A DNA stretch of 64,000 nucleotides from positions 1 to 64,000 of the forward strand of contig CAYYQE010000002.1 of the NCBI GenBank assembly GCA_964473745.1, in the 5' to 3' direction. The DNA is from JABJMC01 sp964473745 (GTDB lineage Bacteria; Patescibacteriota; Gracilibacteria; UBA1369; UBA12473). The position numbers and the translations under genes are program-made. Positions 24,314-33,110 of this stretch are shown in pieces. How positions within the stretch are numbered: the stretch's first letter is position 1; each line of letters opens with the position of its first letter. Below the pieces are notes generated by a model. The model saw nothing but the letters and a program-made list of their open reading frames with translations, made no database searches and had not been told where the DNA came from.

Positions 24314-25354
24314 ATGACCAAACCAACCTGGATCATTTGTGGCAATTATGGAGCTGGGAATTTAGGAGACGAGGCTGTTTTAAGGGGCCTTTTAAACCTG
24401 TGGGGAACAGAAAAAAACCTAATTGTAATGAGCGTCAATCCCATCCAGACACACCAAGAATTTGGAGTAAAGACTATTAACAGATTACCCAGCGGCCTGC
24501 GGTCCCGCTTAAAGGCCTGGTTCATTCCCAAATATCGAGCTGAATTAAACAAAACTAAAGAAGCTATTTCAAATTGCGATCGCTTTATTTTAGGTGGGGG
24601 AACCCTGCTAACTGATGAGCCGCGCGCCTCGATGTTTGTTTGGGGAAAACAGTTAAAAGCAGCTTTTAAATATGGGAAAAAAGTTGAATTTTATGCCAAT
24701 GGAATTGGTCCCCTAAACTCAAAATGGGCTAAAAAGTGGGCCAAATCTCTTTTGCAGCGTGCCCAAGCACTGAGCGTCCGAGATAATCTTTCCTTAGAAT
24801 GGCTAGATTCACTCGGGATTAAAGGAGCTCAATTAGTAAAAGATCCTGCTCTACACCTCACTTTAAACCCTACAAAAGCAACTAAAGAGTTCCCCAAAAA
24901 CACCATAATCCTGGCGCCACGGTTTTGGGAAAAGCACCATAATCAGACCACAGAATCGCTCAAAAAATTTGTTCAATACCTCTGTGTTGAACAAGGTAAA
25001 TATATGGTTGGAATACCCTTTGAAAAGAACAACAAAAAAGACACGGATTTGCTGAGTAAAATATTTGATCAAGAAGGGGTAAGGAATTCATCTGAAATTT
25101 GGAAAGATTACAAAAATGAAAATGAAGTTTTAGAAACTATGGCCCAAGCAGAAATGGTTATCGGCATGCGCTTGCACAGTCTTCTTTTTGCTCACCTTGC
25201 CGCAACACCTTTCATTGGTTTGGCCTACATGGAAAAAGTAGTTGCTCTTGCTAAAGATTTAGATCCCGAAAATCCCATTATCAGCTTAGATAATTTATCT
25301 TACGAAAATCTAAAAAGAGCCTATCTAAGTTGCGCCCCAAAAGTTTCTTCGTAA
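24314..25354 (+). CDS. csaB: Polysaccharide pyruvyl transferase (CsaB)
   Basis: 346 aa of the CsaB/polysaccharide pyruvyl transferase family. Visible: G-N-Y-G-A-G-N-L-G-D-E-A near 12, an L-G-G-G-T-L-L near 95, and G-M-R-L-H-S-L near 280, the conserved family motifs. CsaB adds ketal-pyruvate to the secondary cell-wall polymer, the modification that SLH domains bind. Four SLH proteins are encoded in this window, so the pair makes a coherent anchoring system. It follows rnhB by 6 bp and overlaps the convergent pfkB-family gene by 34 bp at their 3' ends. Family call firm; acceptor polymer inferred. Confidence 0.92.
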   Translation: MTKPTWIICGNYGAGNLGDEAVLRGLLNLWGTEKNLIVMSVNPIQTHQEFGVKTINRLPSGLRSRLKAWFIPKYRAELNKTKEAISNCDRFILGGGTLLTDEPRASMFVWGKQLKAAFKYGKKVEFYANGIGPLNSKWAKKWAKSLLQRAQALSVRDNLSLEWLDSLGIKGAQLVKDPALHLTLNPTKATKEFPKNTIILAPRFWEKHHNQTTESLKKFVQYLCVEQGKYMVGIPFEKNNKKDTDLLSKIFDQEGVRNSSEIWKDYKNENEVLETMAQAEMVIGMRLHSLLFAHLAATPFIGLAYMEKVVALAKDLDPENPIISLDNLSYENLKRAYLSCAPKVSS

Positions 25355-26277
25355 CGATTCACAAACTCTTCATAGCTTGGGTGATGATTTTGCGTTCCAA
25401 TATTTTCAACAACATAAGTGGCCATCAAGGCTCCCATGCGCCCACAAGCTTTTAGCTCCCGACCTTCAACATATCCTTTTAGAAAACCAGCTCGATAGCC
25501 ATCACCACATCCGGTGGGGTCAACCATTTCTCGAGCAACCGCAACCGGCACTTTAATAGGTGAAAGAGCACTAGTTTCTGGCGTGTAAATTTCAGATCCT
25601 TCTTTGCCACGGGTGACAATAAGGAGTTTAACTTTTTCCAAGATATCTACTAAATCCAAATGAGTTCTCTTTTTAAACATCTCGAGCTCATAATCATTCA
25701 AGAAAAGCCCCTCGGCTCCGTCAATTGCTTCGTGTAATTGCTCGGGCGTGAAAATAGGCATATTTTGCCCCGGATCAAAGAAATAAGGTGTCCCAGCCGA
25801 CTTAGCCTCTCGGATATATTGCATCACTCGTCCGGAATCATCAGGAGCAATAATAATTGCCTTTACCTCCTTAAAAGCATCCTCAGTATTAATCGGTTCA
25901 TCGGCACTCATTGCCCCTGGATGGAATTGAGCAATTTGATGACCTTTTGGATCAGTCATAATTGTCGCCGAGGCAGTTGGGACCTTAGAAAAAACTTTTA
26001 TATTTTTCAGATCCACGTTTTTTTCAGATAACCATTTTTTATAATCCCCAAAATCATATCCCACGGCCGCCACCAAGGTGGCTGATTCTTCCAAAAGAGC
26101 TAAATTATAAGCAATATTTCCTCCGGTTCCACCAAAATGTCGAACCTTATCATGAACCAAAAAACAAACACTAAGTTCAGCTAATTTATCTGGCAAAAGT
26201 ACTTTTTCGAAAGGGCGCTCATAACTAGAAATATAATCGTAAGCTAATGAGCCGGTAACTGCGATTTGAGAAGACAT
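25321..26277 (-). CDS. PfkB-family sugar/nucleoside kinase
   Basis: 318 aa of the ribokinase/PfkB fold. It has an N-terminal G-G-T-G-G-N-I-A-Y-N substrate motif near 50 and the C-terminal D-P-T-G-C-G-D-G-Y-R-A-G-F near 260, the ATP/anion-hole motif with catalytic Asp. The D-P-T-G-C-G-D form and length fit the adenosine-kinase-like branch, but ribokinase-type substrates are not excluded. It begins 2 bp after the infB stop, so it is translated from the rmuC-infB transcript. Together with the uridine phosphorylase it suggests nucleoside salvage. Confidence 0.85.
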   Translation of the reverse strand: MSSQIAVTGSLAYDYISSYERPFEKVLLPDKLAELSVCFLVHDKVRHFGGTGGNIAYNLALLEESATLVAAVGYDFGDYKKWLSEKNVDLKNIKVFSKVPTASATIMTDPKGHQIAQFHPGAMSADEPINTEDAFKEVKAIIIAPDDSGRVMQYIREAKSAGTPYFFDPGQNMPIFTPEQLHEAIDGAEGLFLNDYELEMFKKRTHLDLVDILEKVKLLIVTRGKEGSEIYTPETSALSPIKVPVAVAREMVDPTGCGDGYRAGFLKGYVEGRELKACGRMGALMATYVVENIGTQNHHPSYEEFVNRYEETFGAQLR

Positions 26278-26279
26278 AA

Positions 26280-28352
26280 TTAAAGGGTTTTATGACGAGT
26301 TTCCTCTTTAGAAAATTCAAAGATATCTCCTTCTTGGAGTTTGATTTTACCTTTATAGCGAATTCCGCATTCCGATCCTTTTTCAATCTCCTTCACATCT
26401 TCATTTACTAGTTTTAGGCCAACTGCTTTCCCAATTCCGATTTGTTCCTTATCTCGGAAAACATTAATGTCAGCATTCACTTCAACTTTTCCGGCGGTAA
26501 TTTTGCACCCGGCCACCATCTCGTTTTTGCCAGTAAAGAAAATTTGAAGAATCTTGGCTTTTCCAAGCTCAACTACCACAGTTTCAGGTTCCAAAAGACC
26601 AGAAAGAATTTTTCGGAGATCATCAATAAGCTCATAAATTACTTTATAAACCGAAACTTCAGTGTGGTGCCGTTCCGCCAGCCGATTGACCTGAGGTGAC
26701 ACCCCGGTATGAAATCCGATTACTACTCCATGACTAGCCGCGGCCATCATTACATCAGACTCGGTAACATTCCCAACGCCCGAATGAATTACTTTCACGG
26801 CCACATCACTAGATTTAAGTTCCTTGGCAATACTTTGTTTAATTGCTTCGAGTGAACCATTTGTATCCGCTTTTAAAACCACCTTAACCGTTTTGAGCTG
26901 ACCTTCTTTGATCTGTTCTACTATTTCACCTAGGCCCATCCCCATATTCTGGATTTTCCCCTCTTTAATTAAAGTGGAAACCTCTTCGGCTTTTTGGCGA
27001 GCCATTCGTTCATTACTAATTACTTGCAAAATATCGCCAGCTTGCGGTGTTTTCGAAAGACCAGCAACCAAGGCTGTGCCTGACGGACCAATTTTTTGAA
27101 AACGTTTTCCAAGATGGTTTTGCATTAATTTAATTTTTCCGTGAGTTGCTCCTACAATCACCGGATCCATCACTTTTAAGGTTCCAGTATTAATCAAAAC
27201 CGTGGCCACGGGCCCTAGATTCGGGTCAAGATGAGCTTCGACAACCGTTCCTACGGCTGGACGTTTGGAGTTCGCTTTCAAATCCTGTAATTCCGCGACC
27301 ACTAAAATCATATCTAATAGTTTGTCGATCCCTTCGTTTTTAAGAGCAGAAATCGGAACCATGACCGTGTCTCCGCCCCATTCTTCGGGGATTAGTTCGT
27401 GTTCAGCTAATTCACCTTTTACTTTGTCCGGATTGGCATTTGGTTTGTCCATTTTGTTAATCGCCACAATAATCGGCACTTTTGCTTCTTTAGCGTGATT
27501 AATAGCCTCGATTGTTTGCGGTTTAACTCCTTCATCAGAAGCAACCACCAAAATAGCAACATCCGTAACGCGGGCTCCACGTGCTCGCATAGCCGTAAAA
27601 GCTTCGTGCCCCGGAGTATCTAAAAAAGTAATTTGATGACCATTCTTTTCAACCTGATACGCACCAATATGTTGCGTGATTCCGCCCGACTCAGTGTCTA
27701 CCACATTGGCATCTCGAATAGTGTCCAATAATTTCGTTTTCCCATGGTCAACATGCCCCATTACTGTTACGACCGGGGGGCGAGTTTTTAGGTTGGCTGC
27801 CTCATCTTCCTGTAATAGTTTTTCTAAATCTCCTTTCATAATATCCTCGGATTCCGCGGCGGCATGTTTACGCACAATTTTCACTCCCAAATCTTCGGCC
27901 AAAATATGAGCAGTTTCGTAATCCACGGGTTGGTTAATGTTAGCCAAAATTCCGTTTTTCATCAGTTCGCCAATAATTCGTACCGGACTAATACCAATCT
28001 TTTCCGCAAATTCTTTAACTGGAATAAAATCAGGGATTTCGATTATCCCTTTTTTAACCTGGGCTTTTTCTTCGGCGTCATCAGTTTTGACTTTATCCGT
28101 GTGGCGCCCCGCTGTTTTTTTACGCTGTTTTTTAATTAGCTCTTTTTCCATCTCTTGTGAAACTATTTCATCGTAAGCGTCCGCTTTATCACTAACTTCT
28201 TTGTTAAATTCTTCGGCTAAAAGTGCTGCCAAATCATCTTCCAAAGTGTCTGCATCTTCTTCAATATCAAAGCCTAGCGCAGCGCTCCGAGCTATTAATT
28301 GCTCCTTAGATAAACCGACTTTTTTAGCAAATTGAACTAAAGGTGTAGACAT
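26280..28352 (-). CDS. infB: Translation initiation factor IF-2
   Basis: 690 aa. An N-terminal IF2 assembly domain (about 110-165, F-I-P-V-K-E-F-A) precedes a GTPase with all motifs: G-H-V-D-H-G-K-T near 198, G-I-T-Q-H-I-G, D-T-P-G-H-E-A-F, N-K-M-D-K-P and S-A-L. The C-terminal fMet-tRNA-binding domains follow. It is shorter than E. coli IF-2 because the long N-terminal helical region is small. It places initiator tRNA on the 30S subunit. It lies between rmuC and a PfkB kinase; the usual nusA-ylxR neighbours are absent (ylxR is at 32.8 kb). Confidence 0.98.
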   Translation of the reverse strand: MSTPLVQFAKKVGLSKEQLIARSAALGFDIEEDADTLEDDLAALLAEEFNKEVSDKADAYDEIVSQEMEKELIKKQRKKTAGRHTDKVKTDDAEEKAQVKKGIIEIPDFIPVKEFAEKIGISPVRIIGELMKNGILANINQPVDYETAHILAEDLGVKIVRKHAAAESEDIMKGDLEKLLQEDEAANLKTRPPVVTVMGHVDHGKTKLLDTIRDANVVDTESGGITQHIGAYQVEKNGHQITFLDTPGHEAFTAMRARGARVTDVAILVVASDEGVKPQTIEAINHAKEAKVPIIVAINKMDKPNANPDKVKGELAEHELIPEEWGGDTVMVPISALKNEGIDKLLDMILVVAELQDLKANSKRPAVGTVVEAHLDPNLGPVATVLINTGTLKVMDPVIVGATHGKIKLMQNHLGKRFQKIGPSGTALVAGLSKTPQAGDILQVISNERMARQKAEEVSTLIKEGKIQNMGMGLGEIVEQIKEGQLKTVKVVLKADTNGSLEAIKQSIAKELKSSDVAVKVIHSGVGNVTESDVMMAAASHGVVIGFHTGVSPQVNRLAERHHTEVSVYKVIYELIDDLRKILSGLLEPETVVVELGKAKILQIFFTGKNEMVAGCKITAGKVEVNADINVFRDKEQIGIGKAVGLKLVNEDVKEIEKGSECGIRYKGKIKLQEGDIFEFSKEETRHKTL

Positions 28353-28397
28353 AACGGGAATAGTCTACCCGATGATAAGGGAAAAGAAAAGAGAAGC

Positions 28398-29447
28398 TTA
28401 AGAGGTGATTTTTTTAGGAATTTCCGTCCCTCCCTCGATGGTTTCCAATTTGTCACGAAATCTAGAAAGGCGCTTTTCCGAAGAGACATAGCTGTTTTGA
28501 GCTCGCCCCAAGTGTGTCCCAACTAAATTGAAGTCCTCGCCAAATTTAGTAAAATCAGTTTGCAAACGACCCAGCGTAGTCAAAATGTCTTTGGCTCCTT
28601 TTTCAATCTGTAAACCTCGTAATCCCAACAAAATCGCCTGCAGATAAATATAAAAACTATTTGGTGAAACCGGTATTACCCGCTTGGAAAGAGCATACTG
28701 GCTAATACTCTTTTCATCTTGATCCTTAACAATCACCTCGTAATACACATTTTCGGCCGGTACATACATCAAGGCAAAATCAAAAGTTCCTTCATCCGGA
28801 AGAATATACTTGGCCGCAATATCATCAATATGTTTGCGAACATCAGTTGTAAACAATTTTTTAGCTTTTCGCTGTGTGTCTTCGTCATCTTTAGCCTCTA
28901 TAACTCGTTTGAAATTTTCTAGCGGAAACTTGGCGTCTACTGGTACCATCATTTTGTCGCGCAATTGAATGACGGCATCAACCATTGCTCCGGTTTTAAA
29001 CTTGTATTGCAAGGTAAAGTTTTCTTTTGGGAAAATTTGGGAAAGCAAATCACCTAAGAAAAATTCACCTAAATTTCCACGGAGTTTAGGGGCCTTAAGA
29101 ATTTCTTGAAGACTGGAAATATCTTTTCCAACTTCATAGATCTTTTTATTAGACTCTTCGAGCGATGAAAGGCGAGAAGTAACCTGGGTAACAGCCTTTG
29201 CTGCCGTGTCTAGTCGTTCGCCAACGCTACGATGAGCTCGTTCATTTATGCGAGCTCCTTCTTTTAGTCGTTCATCCAAAATACTTGATACAGCGTTCAA
29301 CTGCTGCAGCATGGTTTGTGTTGTCTGACTAAATTGCTGACTCATTTGATCGAGCCGCGGGTCAGTGGGAGTTTGCTGGCGTGATAACAGTAGATAAAGA
29401 ACCGCTCCGGTCGCCACAATTGAAAAAATAATAAGAAAGATCTCCAT
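28398..29447 (-). CDS. rmuC: RmuC-family DNA recombination protein
   Basis: 349 aa. One N-terminal membrane helix (3-22), a coiled coil (about 30-110) and the RmuC core: R-G-N-L-G-E-F near 123, V-P-V-D-A-K-F-P-L-E-N-F near 175, and V-Y-Y-E-V near 236. The core is a PD-(D/E)xK-like nuclease domain. RmuC limits inversion of short repeats in E. coli. A TATAAT lies only 7 nt before the ATG at 29447, so the message could be leaderless, but no good -35 is present. It is the first gene of the rmuC-infB-pfkB set. Confidence 0.93.
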   Translation of the reverse strand: MEIFLIIFSIVATGAVLYLLLSRQQTPTDPRLDQMSQQFSQTTQTMLQQLNAVSSILDERLKEGARINERAHRSVGERLDTAAKAVTQVTSRLSSLEESNKKIYEVGKDISSLQEILKAPKLRGNLGEFFLGDLLSQIFPKENFTLQYKFKTGAMVDAVIQLRDKMMVPVDAKFPLENFKRVIEAKDDEDTQRKAKKLFTTDVRKHIDDIAAKYILPDEGTFDFALMYVPAENVYYEVIVKDQDEKSISQYALSKRVIPVSPNSFYIYLQAILLGLRGLQIEKGAKDILTTLGRLQTDFTKFGEDFNLVGTHLGRAQNSYVSSEKRLSRFRDKLETIEGGTEIPKKITS

Positions 29448-29499
29448 AGGTAAAATTATATTACATGAGCCTGGTTAAAGATAAAAACCCCAAAAAGAC

Positions 29500-29528
29500 T
29501 TGACTAAGGGTTCTTAAAATGTTATCAT
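29500..29528 (+). promoter_or_regulatory. Promoter of the 29.5-kb non-coding RNA
   Basis: TTGACT-N17-TATCAT on the plus strand in a region whose two flanking genes both run on minus, so it should serve an independent transcript. Confidence 0.6.
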
Positions 29529-29534
29529 TAGGTA

Positions 29535-29905
29535 ATCTGATCATTGAAATTCCAAGAGTCTTAGAGAGAAATCTGCTTTAGAAAGTGGGTGATATCGCGT
29601 TATCATTGGCTTCCTAAGGCAGTTTCCTCTCTGAGAACAGATAGCCGCCGTCTAAGATGCTGCTCCCGACGTTGCATCTTACCGCCGTTTCCTCGTTTTT
29701 GGTTAGGGGCAATACGCCATTAATAGAGATTTGGGCCAGATAGGATGGCTTGAGCGTGATCGGTTTTTCCTTTCATACTCAGCTACCCTAGGGAACTAGG
29801 GCTTTCATTTTCGCTTTGCGTTTCTGAAAACTCTTATCCTTCATTTCATGGATTTTATTTATGAAATGATCCAGTGTTGGTGACTGTTCTTAGGGAGTTT
29901 TTTTA
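29535..29905 (+). ncRNA. Candidate structured non-coding RNA (~340-370 nt)
   Basis: This 455-bp gap between rmuC and the UvrD gene has no open frame worth calling. After the promoter comes a long rod: TTAGAGAG (29561) pairs with CTCTCTGA (29627), CTGCTTTAG (29573) with CTAAGGCAG (29614), and TGATA (29590) with TATCA (29601). Further helices are AAGATGC/GCATCTT (29654 with 29674), CCCTAG-GGAA-CTAGGG (29786-29801) and an outer AAGAGT/ACTCTT (29554 with 29830). TCATTTCAT/ATGAAATGA (29841 with 29861) and a later T7 could terminate it. Size suits tmRNA or RNase P RNA, but I see neither a tag frame, a TTCGA arm with CCA, nor the GAGGAAAGTCC core. Family unknown. Confidence 0.55.
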
Positions 29906-32791
29906 TGCGGCTGCTTTATTGCAAATCAAACGGTAATCACAATATTTACAGATCATGGGCGAAGGAACAGGCTCAAACTTAGAAGTTCCAATTGTCTGTG
30001 CAATTGTTTCTAATTCATTTTTAGTTTTCTCAAGCGTATCCACCGAACGAACCGTAGAGATTTTTTTATTATCCTCTAAATAGTAGAGGGAAAGTTTTGA
30101 AACAGGAATTTTAAGAGCATCCTGACAAGCCAGAGCATAAATTGAAAGCTGTAAGTCCTTATCAATAAATCTTTGGTCTTTTAACCGTCCTGTTTTATAG
30201 TCAATCACCTCAAAAGTGCCATCCGAAAGCCGATCAATGCGGTCAATTCTTCCCGAAACACATAATCCAGATTTTGTTTTCAAGGTAAACGGACGTTCCA
30301 AAAAAGACGGAATAATCCAATCCTCAGCCTGGGTGGTGTAAAACCGTTCCAAAATTTCTAATCCCTGCGCTTTTCGGGCTTTTAAGTGCGCCGGGCTAGT
30401 GTAACCAATGGGAATCCAATATTTTTCATAAATAGCTTGTAGCCGCTCCAAAGAAGGAGTTTTGCCCTGCTTTAACTCTTGATAAAAAGCATTCAAAGCA
30501 TTGTGAACACTAGAGCCAAAACTTAAAGCATGTGAAAGTGGCTCTGCTAATCTGTAAATGTATTGAAATTTATACATCAAAGGACACCGCTTAAAAGAGT
30601 TAATCCGACTAAAACTCAATCTAAGAGCACGATGCGAGCGAACCAGCAATTCCGGAGAATCGATCACTTCTGGGACTTCCGGAGAATCAATTATTTTCAA
30701 GGATTTAGCTGGCTTAATTTCCGCATGATTGCTCTCCGCGTGATCTGTTTTTTTAGCTTCATCTAGAAAAATCGAGGGCTTCCACCGCTTTTTGCCATCA
30801 TAAAAATTGCTAGCCGTTAAAAAAAGATGCTTTCTAGCTCTCGTACAGGCCACATAAAACAACCTTCTTTCTTCGTGGAGGTGTGTAGAATCCTGATCAA
30901 AAGCCGTGGTTAGGAGCTCATTCGGGATTTCAAAAGAATCACGCCGATTTATAGAAGGAAAACGATTTTGCACCAAATCCACCACAAACACGGTGTCAAA
31001 TTCCAACCCTTTAGCCGCGTGAACAGTTAAAACTTTCACAGTGTCGGCATCCAGCGCTTCTTCGGGCGGGGCCGAACGATCACCCATTTCTTGGCGAGAT
31101 TCCAAATAGTCTAAACATTCCAACAACCGAGAAGATCCCTGCGTTTCCTCAAAAGTTCGTATAATTTGGGATAAAGTCGCAATGTTTTGCAATCGTTCCA
31201 TCGCCTCCGGGCTCTCATCGGTTTGCAGGGCTTCTAAATAGCCAGATTTTTTAAGGAAAACGCCTAAAAGTTGACTGGTTGATTGCTCCTTAATTCCTCG
31301 CTGTAGTTGGTCAAAAAGGTTTAAAAATTCTTCTAAAGAACCGTCTTTTGCGGTAAATAAGTCAGGTGTTTTTTGAGCTTGGCGAAATGCTTGCAAAAGG
31401 GGAGTAGAGGTGGTTCGAGCCTTTTGCAAAATCCCTAAAAGATACTCATCTTCAAACCTGAAAACCGGCATTGAAACAACTCGAAACAAAGCAATATCAT
31501 CAAATGGTTTCGCTAAAGCTCGTAAAACTGCTACCAAATCTTTGATTTCCGGTCGCTGATAAAGTCCCTGAGCACCCGAAAAATAAGTTGGAATTTTAGC
31601 CTGAGTTAATCCATCCAAAAAAGGCAGAGCATGAGCTGTGGCGCGTACCAAAATCGCCACATCTTTGTAAGAAATGTCTTTATTTTCACTGATATAACGC
31701 TGGATATGTTCAGTTACAAACCCAACCTCTTGCTGGTAATCATCAAAATGGATTATATGTGGTTTTTGAGGAGTCCCTTCAACTTTAGAAGTTAGACGTT
31801 TATTGATTTGCTCGCGATCTTCCAATCGAAAAGGATTGTTATGTTGAATGATCTCATAACTCATATCCAAAATGTTCTGAGTTGAGCGATAGTTCTCTGT
31901 TAAAACAATTTTTTTAGCCTCTGGGAAGCGTTTTTCAAACTGCAAAATATTAGTTAGCGAGGCTCCTCGCCATTTATAAATACTTTGGTCATCATCACCA
32001 ACCACCATTACGTTTTTATGTTTTTGTGCCAGCAATTCAACAAGCCGGTTTTGAGCAGTATTAGTGTCTTGATATTCATCCACCAACAAGTATTGAAATC
32101 GGTTTTGATATTCTTTTAAAACACTGGGATGTTCTGTGAAAAGGCGGAGCGTTAAATAATTTAGGGTAGCAAAATCAATCACTCCTTCTTTTAGCAATAA
32201 TTCATCGTAGTGTTTATAAGCGGTTGCTAATTCCAACATTTTAAAAGCCTCCTCTTTGTCTTCAGTTGATTCCGCTGTTTTAACTTGCTCTTTGGCGTAA
32301 GTTAAGTAGCTTTCCGGAGACACCATTTCATCTCTTAAATGACCAAAATGGGACGTTAAAGCGGCTAAAAACCGCAGGGGATTCCCTAAGGGCCGGTAAT
32401 AATTTAGCTCAAACGAAAAAAGGTGCTTTTTTAAAAAAAGCAGCGCATCGGTTTGGGTGAGAATTTTGTAGGCCGTATCAAGTCCTAATTCCAGACCTCG
32501 TTCCCGTAAAACCGCATCACAAAAACCATGAAATGTTTTTACCCAAAGTTCCGAATAGCCATAGGGGAGTAACACATCCAAGCGTTCTTGCATCTCCAAA
32601 GTCGCTTTTTCAGTAAAAGTTAGAGCCAAAATTGACTCTGGATCAACACCCTCTTCTTGAGTTAAATAACAAAACCGATGTGTTAAAACCCGAGTTTTCC
32701 CCGTACCAGCACCCGCAATAATTAAAAGAGGACCCTCTTTATGAGTGACTGCTTGTTTTTGGGCGGGGTTAAGGGTTTTTAAAATTTCCAC
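29903..32791 (-). CDS. UvrD-type helicase fused to a RecB-like nuclease domain
   Basis: 962 aa. SF1A helicase: A-G-A-G-T-G-K-T near 27 (Walker A), V-D-E-Y-Q-D-T near 230, G-D-D-D-Q-S-I-Y-K-W-R-G near 263, and T-V-H-A-A-K-G-L-E-F-D near 585. The C-terminal ~260 residues form a PD-(D/E)xK nuclease: G-R-I-D-R-I-D...E-V-I-D-Y-K-T-G near 845-865. Cysteines at K-R-C-P and C-K-Y-C-D-Y-R-L-I-C near the end fit an iron-sulfur cluster as in AddB. It probably processes double-strand ends alone, replacing RecBCD/AddAB. It follows ylxR by 18 bp on the same strand. Confidence 0.93.
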   Translation of the reverse strand: MEILKTLNPAQKQAVTHKEGPLLIIAGAGTGKTRVLTHRFCYLTQEEGVDPESILALTFTEKATLEMQERLDVLLPYGYSELWVKTFHGFCDAVLRERGLELGLDTAYKILTQTDALLFLKKHLFSFELNYYRPLGNPLRFLAALTSHFGHLRDEMVSPESYLTYAKEQVKTAESTEDKEEAFKMLELATAYKHYDELLLKEGVIDFATLNYLTLRLFTEHPSVLKEYQNRFQYLLVDEYQDTNTAQNRLVELLAQKHKNVMVVGDDDQSIYKWRGASLTNILQFEKRFPEAKKIVLTENYRSTQNILDMSYEIIQHNNPFRLEDREQINKRLTSKVEGTPQKPHIIHFDDYQQEVGFVTEHIQRYISENKDISYKDVAILVRATAHALPFLDGLTQAKIPTYFSGAQGLYQRPEIKDLVAVLRALAKPFDDIALFRVVSMPVFRFEDEYLLGILQKARTTSTPLLQAFRQAQKTPDLFTAKDGSLEEFLNLFDQLQRGIKEQSTSQLLGVFLKKSGYLEALQTDESPEAMERLQNIATLSQIIRTFEETQGSSRLLECLDYLESRQEMGDRSAPPEEALDADTVKVLTVHAAKGLEFDTVFVVDLVQNRFPSINRRDSFEIPNELLTTAFDQDSTHLHEERRLFYVACTRARKHLFLTASNFYDGKKRWKPSIFLDEAKKTDHAESNHAEIKPAKSLKIIDSPEVPEVIDSPELLVRSHRALRLSFSRINSFKRCPLMYKFQYIYRLAEPLSHALSFGSSVHNALNAFYQELKQGKTPSLERLQAIYEKYWIPIGYTSPAHLKARKAQGLEILERFYTTQAEDWIIPSFLERPFTLKTKSGLCVSGRIDRIDRLSDGTFEVIDYKTGRLKDQRFIDKDLQLSIYALACQDALKIPVSKLSLYYLEDNKKISTVRSVDTLEKTKNELETIAQTIGTSKFEPVPSPMICKYCDYRLICNKAAA

Positions 32792-32809
32792 CCTTGAACC
32801 ATAACAAAT

Positions 32810-33100
32810 TTAAGAATCCTTTTTAAGCGTAAGTTGTTGCAATTCTTTCACAATCGTTTCTGGGATAGCAATTCCTAACCAAAACTGTAGGGGACAACAT
32901 TTGCGCCCCTTTTGCTTGAGTGCCTTCTGCAAACAAGCTTCATTGGCACATAAATAAGCCCCTCTTCCAGGAGTTTTTTGGCTTTTTTGCGGGAACTCCA
33001 CCAAAAACTGCCCTTTATTTGTTTTGACAACTCGAATCAATTCCCGCTGAGGGAATTCTTGGAAGCAACCCGTGCAACGACGCAAAGGGGTCGAGTTCAT
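32810..33100 (-). CDS. ylxR: YlxR family RNA-binding protein
   Basis: The ATG at 33100 gives 96 aa beginning M-N-S-T-P-L-R-R-C-T-G-C, the classic YlxR start. The core has R-x-C-x-x-C, R-E-L-I-R-V-V and G-R-G-A-Y-L-C. A longer frame upstream is only the S1 tail region read in another frame. YlxR binds RNA and associates with RNase P in some bacteria. Usually it sits between nusA and infB; here it lies between S1 and the UvrD-like gene, 10 bp after S1. Confidence 0.9.
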   Translation of the reverse strand: MNSTPLRRCTGCFQEFPQRELIRVVKTNKGQFLVEFPQKSQKTPGRGAYLCANEACLQKALKQKGRKCCPLQFWLGIAIPETIVKELQQLTLKKDS

Positions 33101-33110
33101 AACAAGAAAA

